Part shown: in pieces, positions 56,408-64,000 of the stretch
Layout: the number at the start of each line of letters is the position of its first letter
How positions within the stretch are numbered: the stretch's first letter is position 1
NCBI RefSeq assembly: GCF_947501225.1
Contig: NZ_CANMUW010000011.1
Span: 1 to 64,000, forward strand
Length of the DNA stretch: 64,000 nt
Origin: an uncultured Shewanella sp.
GTDB lineage: Bacteria; Pseudomonadota; Gammaproteobacteria; Enterobacterales; Shewanellaceae
Direction of reading: 5' to 3'
Made by a program: the position numbers and the translations under genes
Notes under the pieces: model-generated
The model's database searches: none
Told to the model about the DNA's origin: nothing
What the model saw: only the letters and a program-made list of their open reading frames with translations

Positions 56408-56719
56408 ATGACTAAACCTAACATCAGCAAGCAGCAACTCATCGACCTGCTAACATCCTGGGGCGAGCAGAAGATAGATTCAGATCAGCTTCAGGACTGG
56501 ATGGTCACTAACTACGATCCCGATGAAACCGACATCGGCAAGGGTGAGCCGGAGTGGACCGTGGAGGCGATGAATATCGTGATGAACGAGTATGAGATAG
56601 CCAAACAGGAGAAGTTTCGCCTGGAAAACTACACGCTGGCCATCGAGTTTATTCAGGCCGAGGAGTCACGTTTCAACCAGACACGCCACCTGTTTCTGCG
56701 CGAAGGGTTCAACGACTAA
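56408..56719 (+). CDS. Small acidic hypothetical protein
   Basis: 103 aa, not recognised. Predicted helical, with no signal peptide or TM segment; sequence SKQQLIDLLTSWGEQKIDSDQLQDWMVTNYDP suggests a compact helical fold. Codon use is like that of its neighbours. Single gene before the second chemoreceptor. Confidence 0.7.
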   Translation: MTKPNISKQQLIDLLTSWGEQKIDSDQLQDWMVTNYDPDETDIGKGEPEWTVEAMNIVMNEYEIAKQEKFRLENYTLAIEFIQAEESRFNQTRHLFLREGFND

Positions 56720-56894
56720 TTTCATGACTAGTTTCGCTACTGGTCAGCTATCTCCCGGGCTTGATTGAGTTCATTCCCGCGGCAACTATCCCGGTCACTC
56801 CTTATAGTTTAATGTCAGGAGTGACTTAAGCCATTATTTAACAACACGATTGCCAGCTGTCTCCTATACTTATTTCAGATTAGGAGACATGCCA

Positions 56895-58817
56895 ATGTTA
56901 AAACTGAATATTCGCCGCAAAGTGGTCTTAACGACCTTAGCCTCTGTAGTACTCTCTATATTGATCATCAGTATCTACTCCCTCAGTAGCAGTCGCAGTA
57001 TTATCCTGGAGAGTACCTTAGAGCGAGAACTACCGGCCGTCTTAGGTGAGGTGGCTAACGACATCCACTCCCAACTCTTGATGCCGATAACCATCAGCAG
57101 GGTGATGGCAAATAACATCGACTATCAGGAAGTGATTAGCCGGGGAGATACGCCGGATACCCATGAGGCGATCGACAACTATCTCACCAATATCCAGCAG
57201 AAATTTGACACCATCACCGCCTTCCTGGTCTCGGCCAACAGCGGCCGCTACTTCATCCCCGGCGGCATACTGAAAACCATCTCCCAGTCCGATCCCAGTG
57301 ACCAGTGGTTTTACAACTTCATGAGCAGTGGCAAACAGTACTCCCTCAGTTTAGATGTCGATGAGTCAAATCAGATCCCTACCCTGTTTATCAACTACCT
57401 TATGACCATTGACGGCAAACCCAGCGCCGTTGCGGGAGTGGGGCTGTCACTTTCCAGCATGGCCACCAGCATCAAACAGTACCAGATTGGTGCCCATGGC
57501 CAGGTCTTCCTGGTCGATGGCAGCGGCGCCATCAAGATCCACCCGGACAGCAGCTACAGCGGCAGGCAGCTGAGTAGCTTAGGTGAGATAGATACCGACT
57601 CACTGTTCAAAGAGCAGGAGTTTGCCACCACGGAGTACTCAGATAACGGCAAAGAGATGCTGGTCGCGAGTCGCTATCTGCCCGATATCGGTTGGTACCT
57701 TATCGCTCAGATCCCACGGGACGAGATCTTTGGCACCTTAGACGATGCCACCTGGTCTGTAGTTATTATGGGGATAGTGATCGCCCTTCTCTTTATGGCC
57801 ATCAGCATGTGGCTGATTAACCACCTGCTCTCCCCCTTTGGGGAGTTGGCTAAGATGCTTAAGGCCATCGGCGAGGGCGAGGGCGATCTCACCTTGAGAC
57901 TGGATGATTCCCGTCAGGATGAGACAGGAAACATGGCACAGGGCTACAACCATTTCGTCGACTATCTCAGCCGCACGTTGCAAAGCGTGTCGGCGACGGG
58001 GAACGATCTCTATGAGGCCGTCGAACGTATCGACAATCAGGCCAAACATATGGAACATGAGATTAATGAGCAGGTAAGCAAGATAGAGCAGATAGCGACA
58101 GCGATCCATGAGATGGGAATGACGGCCGAGGAGATAGCCGGAAGCGCTAATAACGCCGCGGAAAATGCCTCTGTCGCCGAAGAGGCCGTGGTGCAGGGTA
58201 ACAGCTCCGTCCAAAAGACCATTACCAGCGTGGCGACAATGAGCGAGCAGCTGAACAATACCAGCTCGACCATCAGCCAGCTCGCCGAAGATGCTAACTC
58301 TATCGACACTGTGCTCGAAGTGATCCGCGGCGTCTCTGAACAGACTAACCTGCTGGCACTCAACGCCGCCATTGAGGCCGCCCGTGCCGGTGAACAGGGC
58401 CGGGGCTTTGCCGTGGTCGCCGACGAGGTAAGGACATTAGCCTCACGTAGTCACGCCTCTACCGAAGAGATCCGCAATATTATCGAGCAGCTACAGGCCA
58501 GAACCAACGAGGCCGTCGAGGCGATAGCCCAGAGTACCGAGCTGAGTAACGATAGCCAACAGGAGGCAACCTCATCGGGTGAACACCTGCAGAGTATCTC
58601 AGACAACATCAAGGCGATGAACGAGATGAGCGTACAGATAGCCACGGCAACCGGGGAGCAATCGAATGTGGTGGGCGAGATCAACCCTCATGTCACCGCT
58701 ATCGCAGATATCTCACGCACCAGCAGTCAGGTGGTGCAGCAGACCTCTATCGACTGCAGCGATCTCAGGGAGATGGCGGTACAGCTCAATGAGCTGGTGT
58801 CACGATTTAAGTTTTAA
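56895..58817 (+). CDS. Methyl-accepting chemotaxis protein with double-Cache sensor
   Basis: About 640 aa. TM1 ~8-30, a dCache_1-type periplasmic domain ~32-280 ([33 protein letters not shown]), TM2 ~290-312, HAMP ~315-368, and the signalling domain with hairpin [20 protein letters not shown]. Start 56895 ([14 protein letters not shown]) has AGGAG 8 nt upstream; ATG 56889 would leave only 2 nt. The C-terminal stretch has [10 protein letters not shown] where GEINxNV is usual, a small oddity. Probably binds a small organic ligand. Confidence 0.92.
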   Translation: MLKLNIRRKVVLTTLASVVLSILIISIYSLSSSRSIILESTLERELPAVLGEVANDIHSQLLMPITISRVMANNIDYQEVISRGDTPDTHEAIDNYLTNIQQKFDTITAFLVSANSGRYFIPGGILKTISQSDPSDQWFYNFMSSGKQYSLSLDVDESNQIPTLFINYLMTIDGKPSAVAGVGLSLSSMATSIKQYQIGAHGQVFLVDGSGAIKIHPDSSYSGRQLSSLGEIDTDSLFKEQEFATTEYSDNGKEMLVASRYLPDIGWYLIAQIPRDEIFGTLDDATWSVVIMGIVIALLFMAISMWLINHLLSPFGELAKMLKAIGEGEGDLTLRLDDSRQDETGNMAQGYNHFVDYLSRTLQSVSATGNDLYEAVERIDNQAKHMEHEINEQVSKIEQIATAIHEMGMTAEEIAGSANNAAENASVAEEAVVQGNSSVQKTITSVATMSEQLNNTSSTISQLAEDANSIDTVLEVIRGVSEQTNLLALNAAIEAARAGEQGRGFAVVADEVRTLASRSHASTEEIRNIIEQLQARTNEAVEAIAQSTELSNDSQQEATSSGEHLQSISDNIKAMNEMSVQIATATGEQSNVVGEINPHVTAIADISRTSSQVVQQTSIDCSDLREMAVQLNELVSRFKF

Positions 58818-58893
58818 TAAGTTCGTCATTCCGTAAAGAGAGAGGAACAGATAGGGACTCTAAGGTACTTTATACCAGCTGGCCCCCAGAGAT

Positions 58894-58914
58894 CTCGTTC
58901 CTCGTTCCTCGATT
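58894..58914. repeat. Short heptamer repeat CTCGTTC x 3
   Basis: CTCGTTC-CTCGTTC-CTCGATT, two perfect copies and one variant, ~75 bp after the chemoreceptor stop codon. Confidence 0.8.
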
Positions 58915-58982
58915 CTGGGATAATGGGATCCGGCTCAGAGATCCGCATGGCCTGAACACAATTTGATTCCATTTGAGTAGTT

Positions 58983-58996
58983 CAGGTTCTATTATC
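58983..58996 (+). promoter_or_regulatory. Single half-site upstream of the AraC-family gene
   Basis: CAGGTTCTATTATC matches 13 of 14 bases of the element at 60233-60246 before the first cytochrome. It lies ~110 bp before the regulator gene and suggests autoregulation. Confidence 0.5.
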
Positions 58997-59105
58997 AGAT
59001 CTGATAACTGAATTATGGATAGAAATATCTATACCGTCGCCTCAACTATTCCTGCATTTTTATGCTGAAAACCGCTATCAAATAAGAGCTATCATCTGAA
59101 TCTGA

Positions 59106-59987
59106 ATGGATAAGTTTACAGACATACCAGACATTAAATATCGGGCTCCCAACAAAGAGAGGTCCGGCATAGAGGTGTTAGATCTCGACAAATTTTACAG
59201 CAAACTGCCAAAGTATGATCATGATCCCTCACAGCCCCACAGGCTCCATTACTTCTGCTTTCTCTATATAACCCAGGGGGAGGGCAGCCACTTCATCGAT
59301 TGTAACTACTACCCAGTCAGGCAGGGTAGCTTCATCGCTGTTAACAAAAACCAGATACAAGCCTTCGATCTAAAGAACCGGCCCAAAGGCAAGATGATCA
59401 ATGTCACTGAGAAGTTTTTTGACGAAATTAGAGCCAATATCAGAATGCCACTATTCACCCCCGCACATCTGGCGACAGCACATTCACCGGTTTTTGTGTT
59501 GGATCAAGCAACTAAAGAGAGCTGTGATCTTTTTTTAGCGGAGATCGATAAGGAGCAGGCAAGCGGGAGTTGTGATAACCTGCTCCTGCAGCTCGTTTTC
59601 TCTTCGCTACTACTGAAGTTAAGCCAGAAAAAAACGAGTCATATCGAGCAGTTAAACGAAGTGCAGGCACAAAGGTTCAGTCAGTTTATCTCACTGATTG
59701 AAAAGAAGTTCACTATCACCAGAGATGCATCTGTCTACGCCGACATGATACATATCTCGTATAAATACCTGAATCAGATCTGTAAACTGGCATGCAACCA
59801 AACCGCCAAACAGCTGATTGATGCGCATATCATTCTGGAGATAAAGCGCAGACTTACCATAGATAACTCCCAAGTGCAGCAGATAGCCTATGATCTGGGC
59901 TTCGATGATGTCACTTACTTCGTTAAGTTTTTCAAAAGACACACCCTTCTCACCCCATCTCAATTCAAAGAGACCACAAAAGGCTAA
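59106..59987 (+). CDS. AraC-family transcriptional regulator
   Basis: 293 aa. N-terminal cupin-like sensor (~35-130, FLYITQGEGSHFIDCNYYPVRQGSFIAVNKNQIQ) and C-terminal double HTH (~195-290, YLNQICKLACNQTAKQLIDAHI ... QIAYDLGFDDVTYFVKFFKRHTLLTPSQFKE). It sits directly before two cytochrome genes whose upstream regions carry direct repeats with the spacing AraC proteins prefer, so it is their likely regulator. The inducer is unknown. Confidence 0.9.
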   Translation: MDKFTDIPDIKYRAPNKERSGIEVLDLDKFYSKLPKYDHDPSQPHRLHYFCFLYITQGEGSHFIDCNYYPVRQGSFIAVNKNQIQAFDLKNRPKGKMINVTEKFFDEIRANIRMPLFTPAHLATAHSPVFVLDQATKESCDLFLAEIDKEQASGSCDNLLLQLVFSSLLLKLSQKKTSHIEQLNEVQAQRFSQFISLIEKKFTITRDASVYADMIHISYKYLNQICKLACNQTAKQLIDAHIILEIKRRLTIDNSQVQQIAYDLGFDDVTYFVKFFKRHTLLTPSQFKETTKG

Positions 59988-59991
59988 TCCA

Positions 59992-60029
59992 TTTTACCTC
60001 CAGGCTCCACTTGATGCCTGGAGGTAAAA
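59992..60029 (+). terminator. Strong stem-loop after the AraC-family gene
   Basis: 14-bp perfect stem TTTTACCTCCAGGC / GCCTGGAGGTAAAA with a 10-nt loop, right after the stop codon. T-poor tail on the plus strand, but stable enough to end or protect the transcript. Confidence 0.7.
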
Positions 60030-60214
60030 AGTAATTTCCAAGCCTGTGCTCTCCAAAAAATACTTCCACATATGCTCTGTATTAACTTAAAAAGAAGCAG
60101 CCATCTCTCTTTCAATTAGCCTTAACTTAACTAAAATGAAGGGGTTCTGAATTGTTAAATATCTACTTGAGCAGGTATTAAGGCAGTCAATCTATCTCTC
60201 CCCCGCCCCCCTCT

Positions 60215-60265
60215 GGTTCAAAGAATTCTTATCAGGTTCGATTATCGCCATTTCTGGTTCGATAA
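60215..60265 (+). promoter_or_regulatory. Three direct-repeat half-sites before the first cytochrome gene
   Basis: GGTTCAAAGA (60215), GGTTCGATTA (60235) and GGTTCGATAA (60256) are direct repeats spaced 20 and 21 bp, i.e. two helical turns, as in araI-type sites. They lie ~180-230 bp before the ATG at 60444. The same element recurs before the second cytochrome. Confidence 0.7.
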
Positions 60266-60443
60266 GTCCATGCTGTTCGCAAGGGTAATTAATTAACTTC
60301 CCCTTATCGCACCATTTACATAGTTTACGTTCAGACAACAAGCTCTGTTCACCTAAAACCCCCATTAAATTAGGAAGCTATGTTGGTGCGATACCTAATG
60401 TGTAGAAAATAATAATCGATGAAAAATGATTACAGGAAAGATA

Positions 60444-62063
60444 ATGATGAATACCATAAATGTAGGCGTACCATACAGGAAGTTAGCACTTGCCTGTATG
60501 ATAAGTATGCTGACGGCTTGTGGCAGTGACGATCCAGCTCCCGCTCCAGAGCCAACACCGGAACCTCCACAACCAGTGGAGAATACCGCTCCGGTAGCCA
60601 ATCCAAACGAAGCTGCGACCCTTGTGGGAAGCAGCATACTGATCGATGCCCTGTCTAACGATACAGATGCCGACGGCGATGCACTAACCATAGAGGCTGT
60701 GACGCTGATTGACGGCAGCGGAACAGCGACCATTGAAAGCAACCAGATCCGATTTACTCCGGAGCAGGCTGGTACCACAACACTGAACTACAGCATCTCC
60801 GATGGTAACGGAGGCACCGCCGAGTCAGGGATCACAATTACCGTAACCGATGACACTTTAAGTTATGTCGGTACTGATACTTGTCTCTCCTGCCATACAG
60901 ATAAGAAGAGCTATTACGAGACAGGTCATAACTTTAAGTTGACTAAAGTTGTAGACGGCAAGATGCCAGAGTATCCATTTACGACTCTCGATGGTTCCTT
61001 AGAGGTAATGGACGGAGTCACTAACACTCTGGGTAAACCAGAGAGCTGGGCGGATATCAGCTATGTTATCGGTGGCTATAAAAAAGTCGCTCTGTTTATC
61101 GATGCGAATGGTTACATTATCAATGGTACAAATGTGACGGCTCTTGCTGCGCCTTTAGGCGAGAAAGTGACCAAGATGTTCCCGGAGTATCCTGACAAGG
61201 ATCCGGATGGAAGCCCGTACGGTTACTGTGGCAGATGCCACACAACAGGTTGGCAAGATTACACCGAAGGTGCCGGTGACAACCGAAACCTGAACAGACA
61301 AGATGATCTGCCCGGAATGGACGGCACGTTCGCTATGACCGGGGTTCAGTGTGAGAGTTGTCATGGCGCCGGTAGTAAACACGTTAAGGCTCCATCAAAA
61401 GATAACATCGTTAAGATAGCTCAGGCCCGTGTTCCAGGTGATTTCACCGCAGATGATATGGCCTATGGCAAGGCGGCTTCCTGTAAAGAGTGTCATACCA
61501 CAGATGACGCCGTCAGACGTTACCCGGACTATGAGTCTCCCTTCGAGCAAGAGTTTGGAGCACCCAGCCTGGGCGCACGCTTGAAGAGAGTCGACGACGT
61601 CTTTGGCCCCGAAGGGCGCAAGGATGGCCGTGGTGGTCGTCATGCTGCTTCAACCTTGATAGGCGCCGATCCGGACACCGGCGAGTTAATGGGTAAGAAG
61701 AAGGACTTCGCCTGCTCAACCTGTCATAACCCTCACCGGTCTGAACACTATCAGGACCAACCTGGTCACGAAGATGCGATGGTAAAACAGTGTAGTGACT
61801 GTCATAACAAGGAGTTTGCTAATGCGCCTGATGGTGGCGGAGCCGCCGCCCACGAGTTCATCGCTGAGTGTAAAGATTGCCATATGCCAGGTTCATCTCA
61901 CCTGCTTAAGATCGATCTCGAGGGGGCAAAGGAAGACCCAAGACACTTCTCAGCAGACGGCAAGTGGCAGAAGCCCTGGCTTCGCGCCTGGGACAGCTGT
62001 TCCGGCTGTCACGAGGAGGATTATGACGAGAGAGCCGCTAAGATTGGCAAGATTCATAAATAA
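60444..62063 (+). CDS. Octahaem c-type cytochrome lipoprotein with Ig-like domain
   Basis: About 539 aa. Lipoprotein signal with lipobox LTAC, a Pro/Glu linker (PAPAPEPTPEPPQP), then an Ig/cadherin-like domain (~45-135: VLIDALSNDTDADGDALTIEAV...SDGNGG), then a multihaem region with eight CxxCH motifs (CLSCH at 147, then CGRCH, CESCH, CKECH, CSTCH, CSDCH, CKDCH and CSGCH near 519). The opening YVGTDTCLSCHTDKKSYYETGH resembles the cytochrome c554-type domain. Probably outer-membrane-anchored electron carrier or reductase; substrate unknown. ATG 60444 follows GGAAAG. It has a close tandem paralogue. Confidence 0.88.
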   Translation: MMNTINVGVPYRKLALACMISMLTACGSDDPAPAPEPTPEPPQPVENTAPVANPNEAATLVGSSILIDALSNDTDADGDALTIEAVTLIDGSGTATIESNQIRFTPEQAGTTTLNYSISDGNGGTAESGITITVTDDTLSYVGTDTCLSCHTDKKSYYETGHNFKLTKVVDGKMPEYPFTTLDGSLEVMDGVTNTLGKPESWADISYVIGGYKKVALFIDANGYIINGTNVTALAAPLGEKVTKMFPEYPDKDPDGSPYGYCGRCHTTGWQDYTEGAGDNRNLNRQDDLPGMDGTFAMTGVQCESCHGAGSKHVKAPSKDNIVKIAQARVPGDFTADDMAYGKAASCKECHTTDDAVRRYPDYESPFEQEFGAPSLGARLKRVDDVFGPEGRKDGRGGRHAASTLIGADPDTGELMGKKKDFACSTCHNPHRSEHYQDQPGHEDAMVKQCSDCHNKEFANAPDGGGAAAHEFIAECKDCHMPGSSHLLKIDLEGAKEDPRHFSADGKWQKPWLRAWDSCSGCHEEDYDERAAKIGKIHK

Positions 62064-62121
62064 TGATTCACAGATAATAGTACCTGCAACCCTCTAGGGC
62101 ATTGCCATCGCCTTAGGCTTA

Positions 62122-62151
62122 GCCAGCCACAGATAGTGGCTGGCATTTTTT
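62122..62151 (+). terminator. Rho-independent terminator after the first cytochrome gene
   Basis: GCCAGCCAC / GTGGCTGGC 9-bp stem, loop AGATA, followed by a T run. Confidence 0.95.
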
Positions 62152-62666
62152 GCCCTACCGTCCGATAGCGGTTTCATTCCCCCATTTTTATCGGGTGTAC
62201 TGCCCATTTACTATCGTGAAGCTGAACTAGCCAAAAACACGCTGTCAGTTCTCACACAATCACCACCAGGTTCGTTAATTACCATTTTTGTTCCGATATC
62301 TCCATGTCGACGGGGGGGGCTTTCTACTACTTTTAGGGTATTAAAGTATGAGTTGTAAAGAGTTAAAGGCTTTTGTTACGCACAAATAGAAACACCGAAA
62401 AAGACCATATTTTATATATCGTCGGTAACTGCATTTTTTAGTGCATCGGAGGTTTCAATCTTGTCTGTATATGAAGTGTTTTAATATATAAATCTCAGTC
62501 CATATTTTAATTGACGATATACAGCCGAACTTAAACACTTTGTTTTTATAGGTTTTCTAACTCGCAATGATTAGCCATAACCGAAGAAGGTTTATTTTAG
62601 CTGTGTTAAAAATTCTAAAATAAAAATATCCAATATATTAAGTAATAAATATATTAAGGGCATATC
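62152..62666. other. Long leader region of the second cytochrome gene
   Basis: 515 bp, AT-rich after 62340. It contains the regulatory element at 62267-62306 and a run of eight G (62312-62319) beside it. No gene seen. Confidence 0.6.
62267..62306 (+). promoter_or_regulatory. Conserved 40-bp element before the second cytochrome gene
   Basis: 31 of 40 bases match 60233-60272, both running from CAGGTTCG to TCCATG. The first half-site (GGTTCGTTAA) is well kept; the second, 21 bp on, is degenerate (GTTCCGATA). It is ~360 bp before the start codon. Confidence 0.65.
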
Positions 62667-64000
62667 ATGATGAACATTTCAGATATACGCATTCCATATA
62701 AGAAGTTAATACTTGCCAGTATGATCTCTTTGCTGGTGGCTTGTGGTAGCGATAACGACGATCCAGTTCCTCCACCAGAAGATAATAACCCGCCGATTGC
62801 TAACCCAAGCGATGCTGAAACCGTTATCGGTAGCAGTATATTGATAGACGCTTTGGCCAACGATACCGATCCCGATGGAGATCCACTGACTATCGAGACC
62901 GTGAGTGTGACGGAAGGGTCAGGAACGGCGTCGATTCAGGATAACAAAATCCTGTTCGAACCGGTTGAGGTCGGCACCACAATAATCAACTACACCATCT
63001 CAGACGGTAACGGCGGCGAGGCGAGCTCGACTGTCACCGTCGTTGTGACAGCAAGCGGGGCGGCGTTGACCTATGTCGGAACAGAGACCTGTATCGCCTG
63101 TCACACAGATAAGAAGAGCTATTATGAGACAGGCCATAACTTTAAGCTGACTAAAATTATAGACGGTAAGATGCCCGTGTATCCATTTACGAGTCTCGAT
63201 GGTTCCATAGAGCTAATGGACGGAGTCACTAACACTCTGGGTAAACCAGAGAGCTGGGCAGATATCAGCTATGTTATCGGTGGCTACAAAAAAGTCGGTA
63301 TGTTTATCGATGCAAATGGTTACATTATCAATGGTACAAAAGTGAAGCCTATTGTTGCGCCTAAAGGCGAGAAAGTGACCACGATGTTACCAGAGTATCC
63401 TTACAAGGATCCGGATGCCAGCCCCTACGGTTACTGCGGCAGATGCCACACAACGGGTTGGAAAGATTACACCGAAGGTGCCGGTGACAACCGAAACCTG
63501 AACAGACAAGATGATCTGCCGGGAATGGACGGCACATTCGCTATGACCGGGGTTCAATGTGAAAGCTGTCATGGCGCCGGTAGTGAACATATTAAGGCTC
63601 CGGCAAAACATAACATTGTTAAGATAGCTGAAGCACGCGTTCCAGGTGATTACACCGCAGAAGATATGGGCTATGGCAAAGCGGCCGCCTGTATTGAATG
63701 TCATACCACAGATGACGCCGTCAGGCGCTACCCGGACTATGAGTCTCCCTTCGAGCAAGAGTTTGGAGCACCTAGCCTGGGCGCACGCTTGAAAAGGGAA
63801 GACCACACCTTTGGCCCCGAAGGTCGCAAGGATGGCCGTGGTGGTCGTCATGCTGCTTCAACCATGATAGGTGTCGATCCGGACACCGGCGTGGCCATGG
63901 GTAAGAAGAAAGACTTCACCTGCTCAACCTGCCATAACCCTCATCAGTCTGAACACTATCAGGATAAGCCGGGTCACGAAAATGCCATGGTGCGCGAGTG
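62667..64000 (+). CDS. Second octahaem-type cytochrome lipoprotein (partial, cut by window end)
   Basis: Frame open from ATG 62667 (or the adjacent ATG 62670) to the last base; AAGGG upstream. Lipobox LVAC, acidic linker, an Ig-like domain diverged from its neighbour (VIGSSILIDALANDTDPDGDPLTIE), then a haem region almost identical to the upstream gene. Five CxxCH are seen (CIACH, CGRCH, CESCH, CIECH, CSTCH) and a sixth is starting at the edge. The haem domain is far better conserved than the linker, indicating a fairly recent duplication with selection or gene conversion on the haem part. Confidence 0.88.
   Translation, partial: MMNISDIRIPYKKLILASMISLLVACGSDNDDPVPPPEDNNPPIANPSDAETVIGSSILIDALANDTDPDGDPLTIETVSVTEGSGTASIQDNKILFEPVEVGTTIINYTISDGNGGEASSTVTVVVTASGAALTYVGTETCIACHTDKKSYYETGHNFKLTKIIDGKMPVYPFTSLDGSIELMDGVTNTLGKPESWADISYVIGGYKKVGMFIDANGYIINGTKVKPIVAPKGEKVTTMLPEYPYKDPDASPYGYCGRCHTTGWKDYTEGAGDNRNLNRQDDLPGMDGTFAMTGVQCESCHGAGSEHIKAPAKHNIVKIAEARVPGDYTAEDMGYGKAAACIECHTTDDAVRRYPDYESPFEQEFGAPSLGARLKREDHTFGPEGRKDGRGGRHAASTMIGVDPDTGVAMGKKKDFTCSTCHNPHQSEHYQDKPGHENAMVRE

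Noticed and set aside
57707..58684. Several minus-strand frames inside the second chemoreceptor gene
   Set aside because: Shadows of a well-supported coding sequence.

Overview
The window reads as chromosomal DNA of a marine gammaproteobacterium, most likely a Shewanella species. The reasons are the gene order glnE / yjfL-speE / yjfIJK / K+ channel / ygiF / pit / ygiM / putA, the DUF3570-DUF4266 pair, several large sensory genes, and lipoprotein multihaem cytochromes at the right edge. No rRNA, tRNA, CRISPR array, complete insertion sequence or prophage was recognised.

Layout. 168-3072 (minus): a cluster of periplasmic thioredoxin, DUF4266 lipoprotein, DUF3570 barrel and ApbE flavin transferase; the barrel carries an ApbE-type flavinylation motif. 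3128-6127 (minus): FliB-like lysine methylase and the K+/H+ antiporter NhaP2. 6533-10758 (plus): a nitric-oxide detoxification unit (quinol NO reductase plus NorR) with a sigma-54 promoter and GT-N7-AC NorR sites. 10825-19453 (plus): a pair of M16 peptidases, a chemoreceptor, a hydrolase-like lipoprotein and an orphan FetB-like permease. 19494-24773 (minus): a solute-binding protein, a small protein, an outer-membrane protein and GlnE. 24998-32320 (plus): the yjf/PspA envelope cluster in two transcription units that share a palindromic operator. 32381-37000: CYTH-CHAD protein, phosphate transporter with its accessory protein, YgiM-like protein. 37229-41299: PutA, a MITE-like element, and a tiny HTH gene whose 3' end runs into a 9 x 37 bp minisatellite. 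41342-45667 (minus): CydC, CydD and DUF3622. 46491-55886: two DEAD-box helicases, an NhaC-type antiporter, a GFA protein, a DUF3313 lipoprotein with a 3'-end repeat array, and a POT-type transporter. 56408-64000 (plus): a small protein, a second chemoreceptor, an AraC-family regulator and two tandem cytochrome c lipoproteins with Ig-like domains. The last gene is cut by the window edge.

How it works together. NorR senses NO and would drive the NO reductase from a sigma-54 promoter, and probably its own gene. CydDC, under an FNR-like box, supports cytochrome bd and thiol export. The AraC regulator sits directly upstream of the cytochromes, and GGTTCGAT half-sites with 20-21 bp spacing occur before the first cytochrome, in weaker form before the second, and singly before the regulator. 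This suggests a self-contained, inducible electron-transfer module, which I consider the best candidate for something undescribed here.

Two genome-structure themes stand out. At three unrelated genes the coding 3' end, including the stop codon, is copied in tandem downstream (57 bp x 2, 37 bp x 9, 104 bp x 3). At five intergenic places there are arrays with a strict 7-bp period but different unit sequences.
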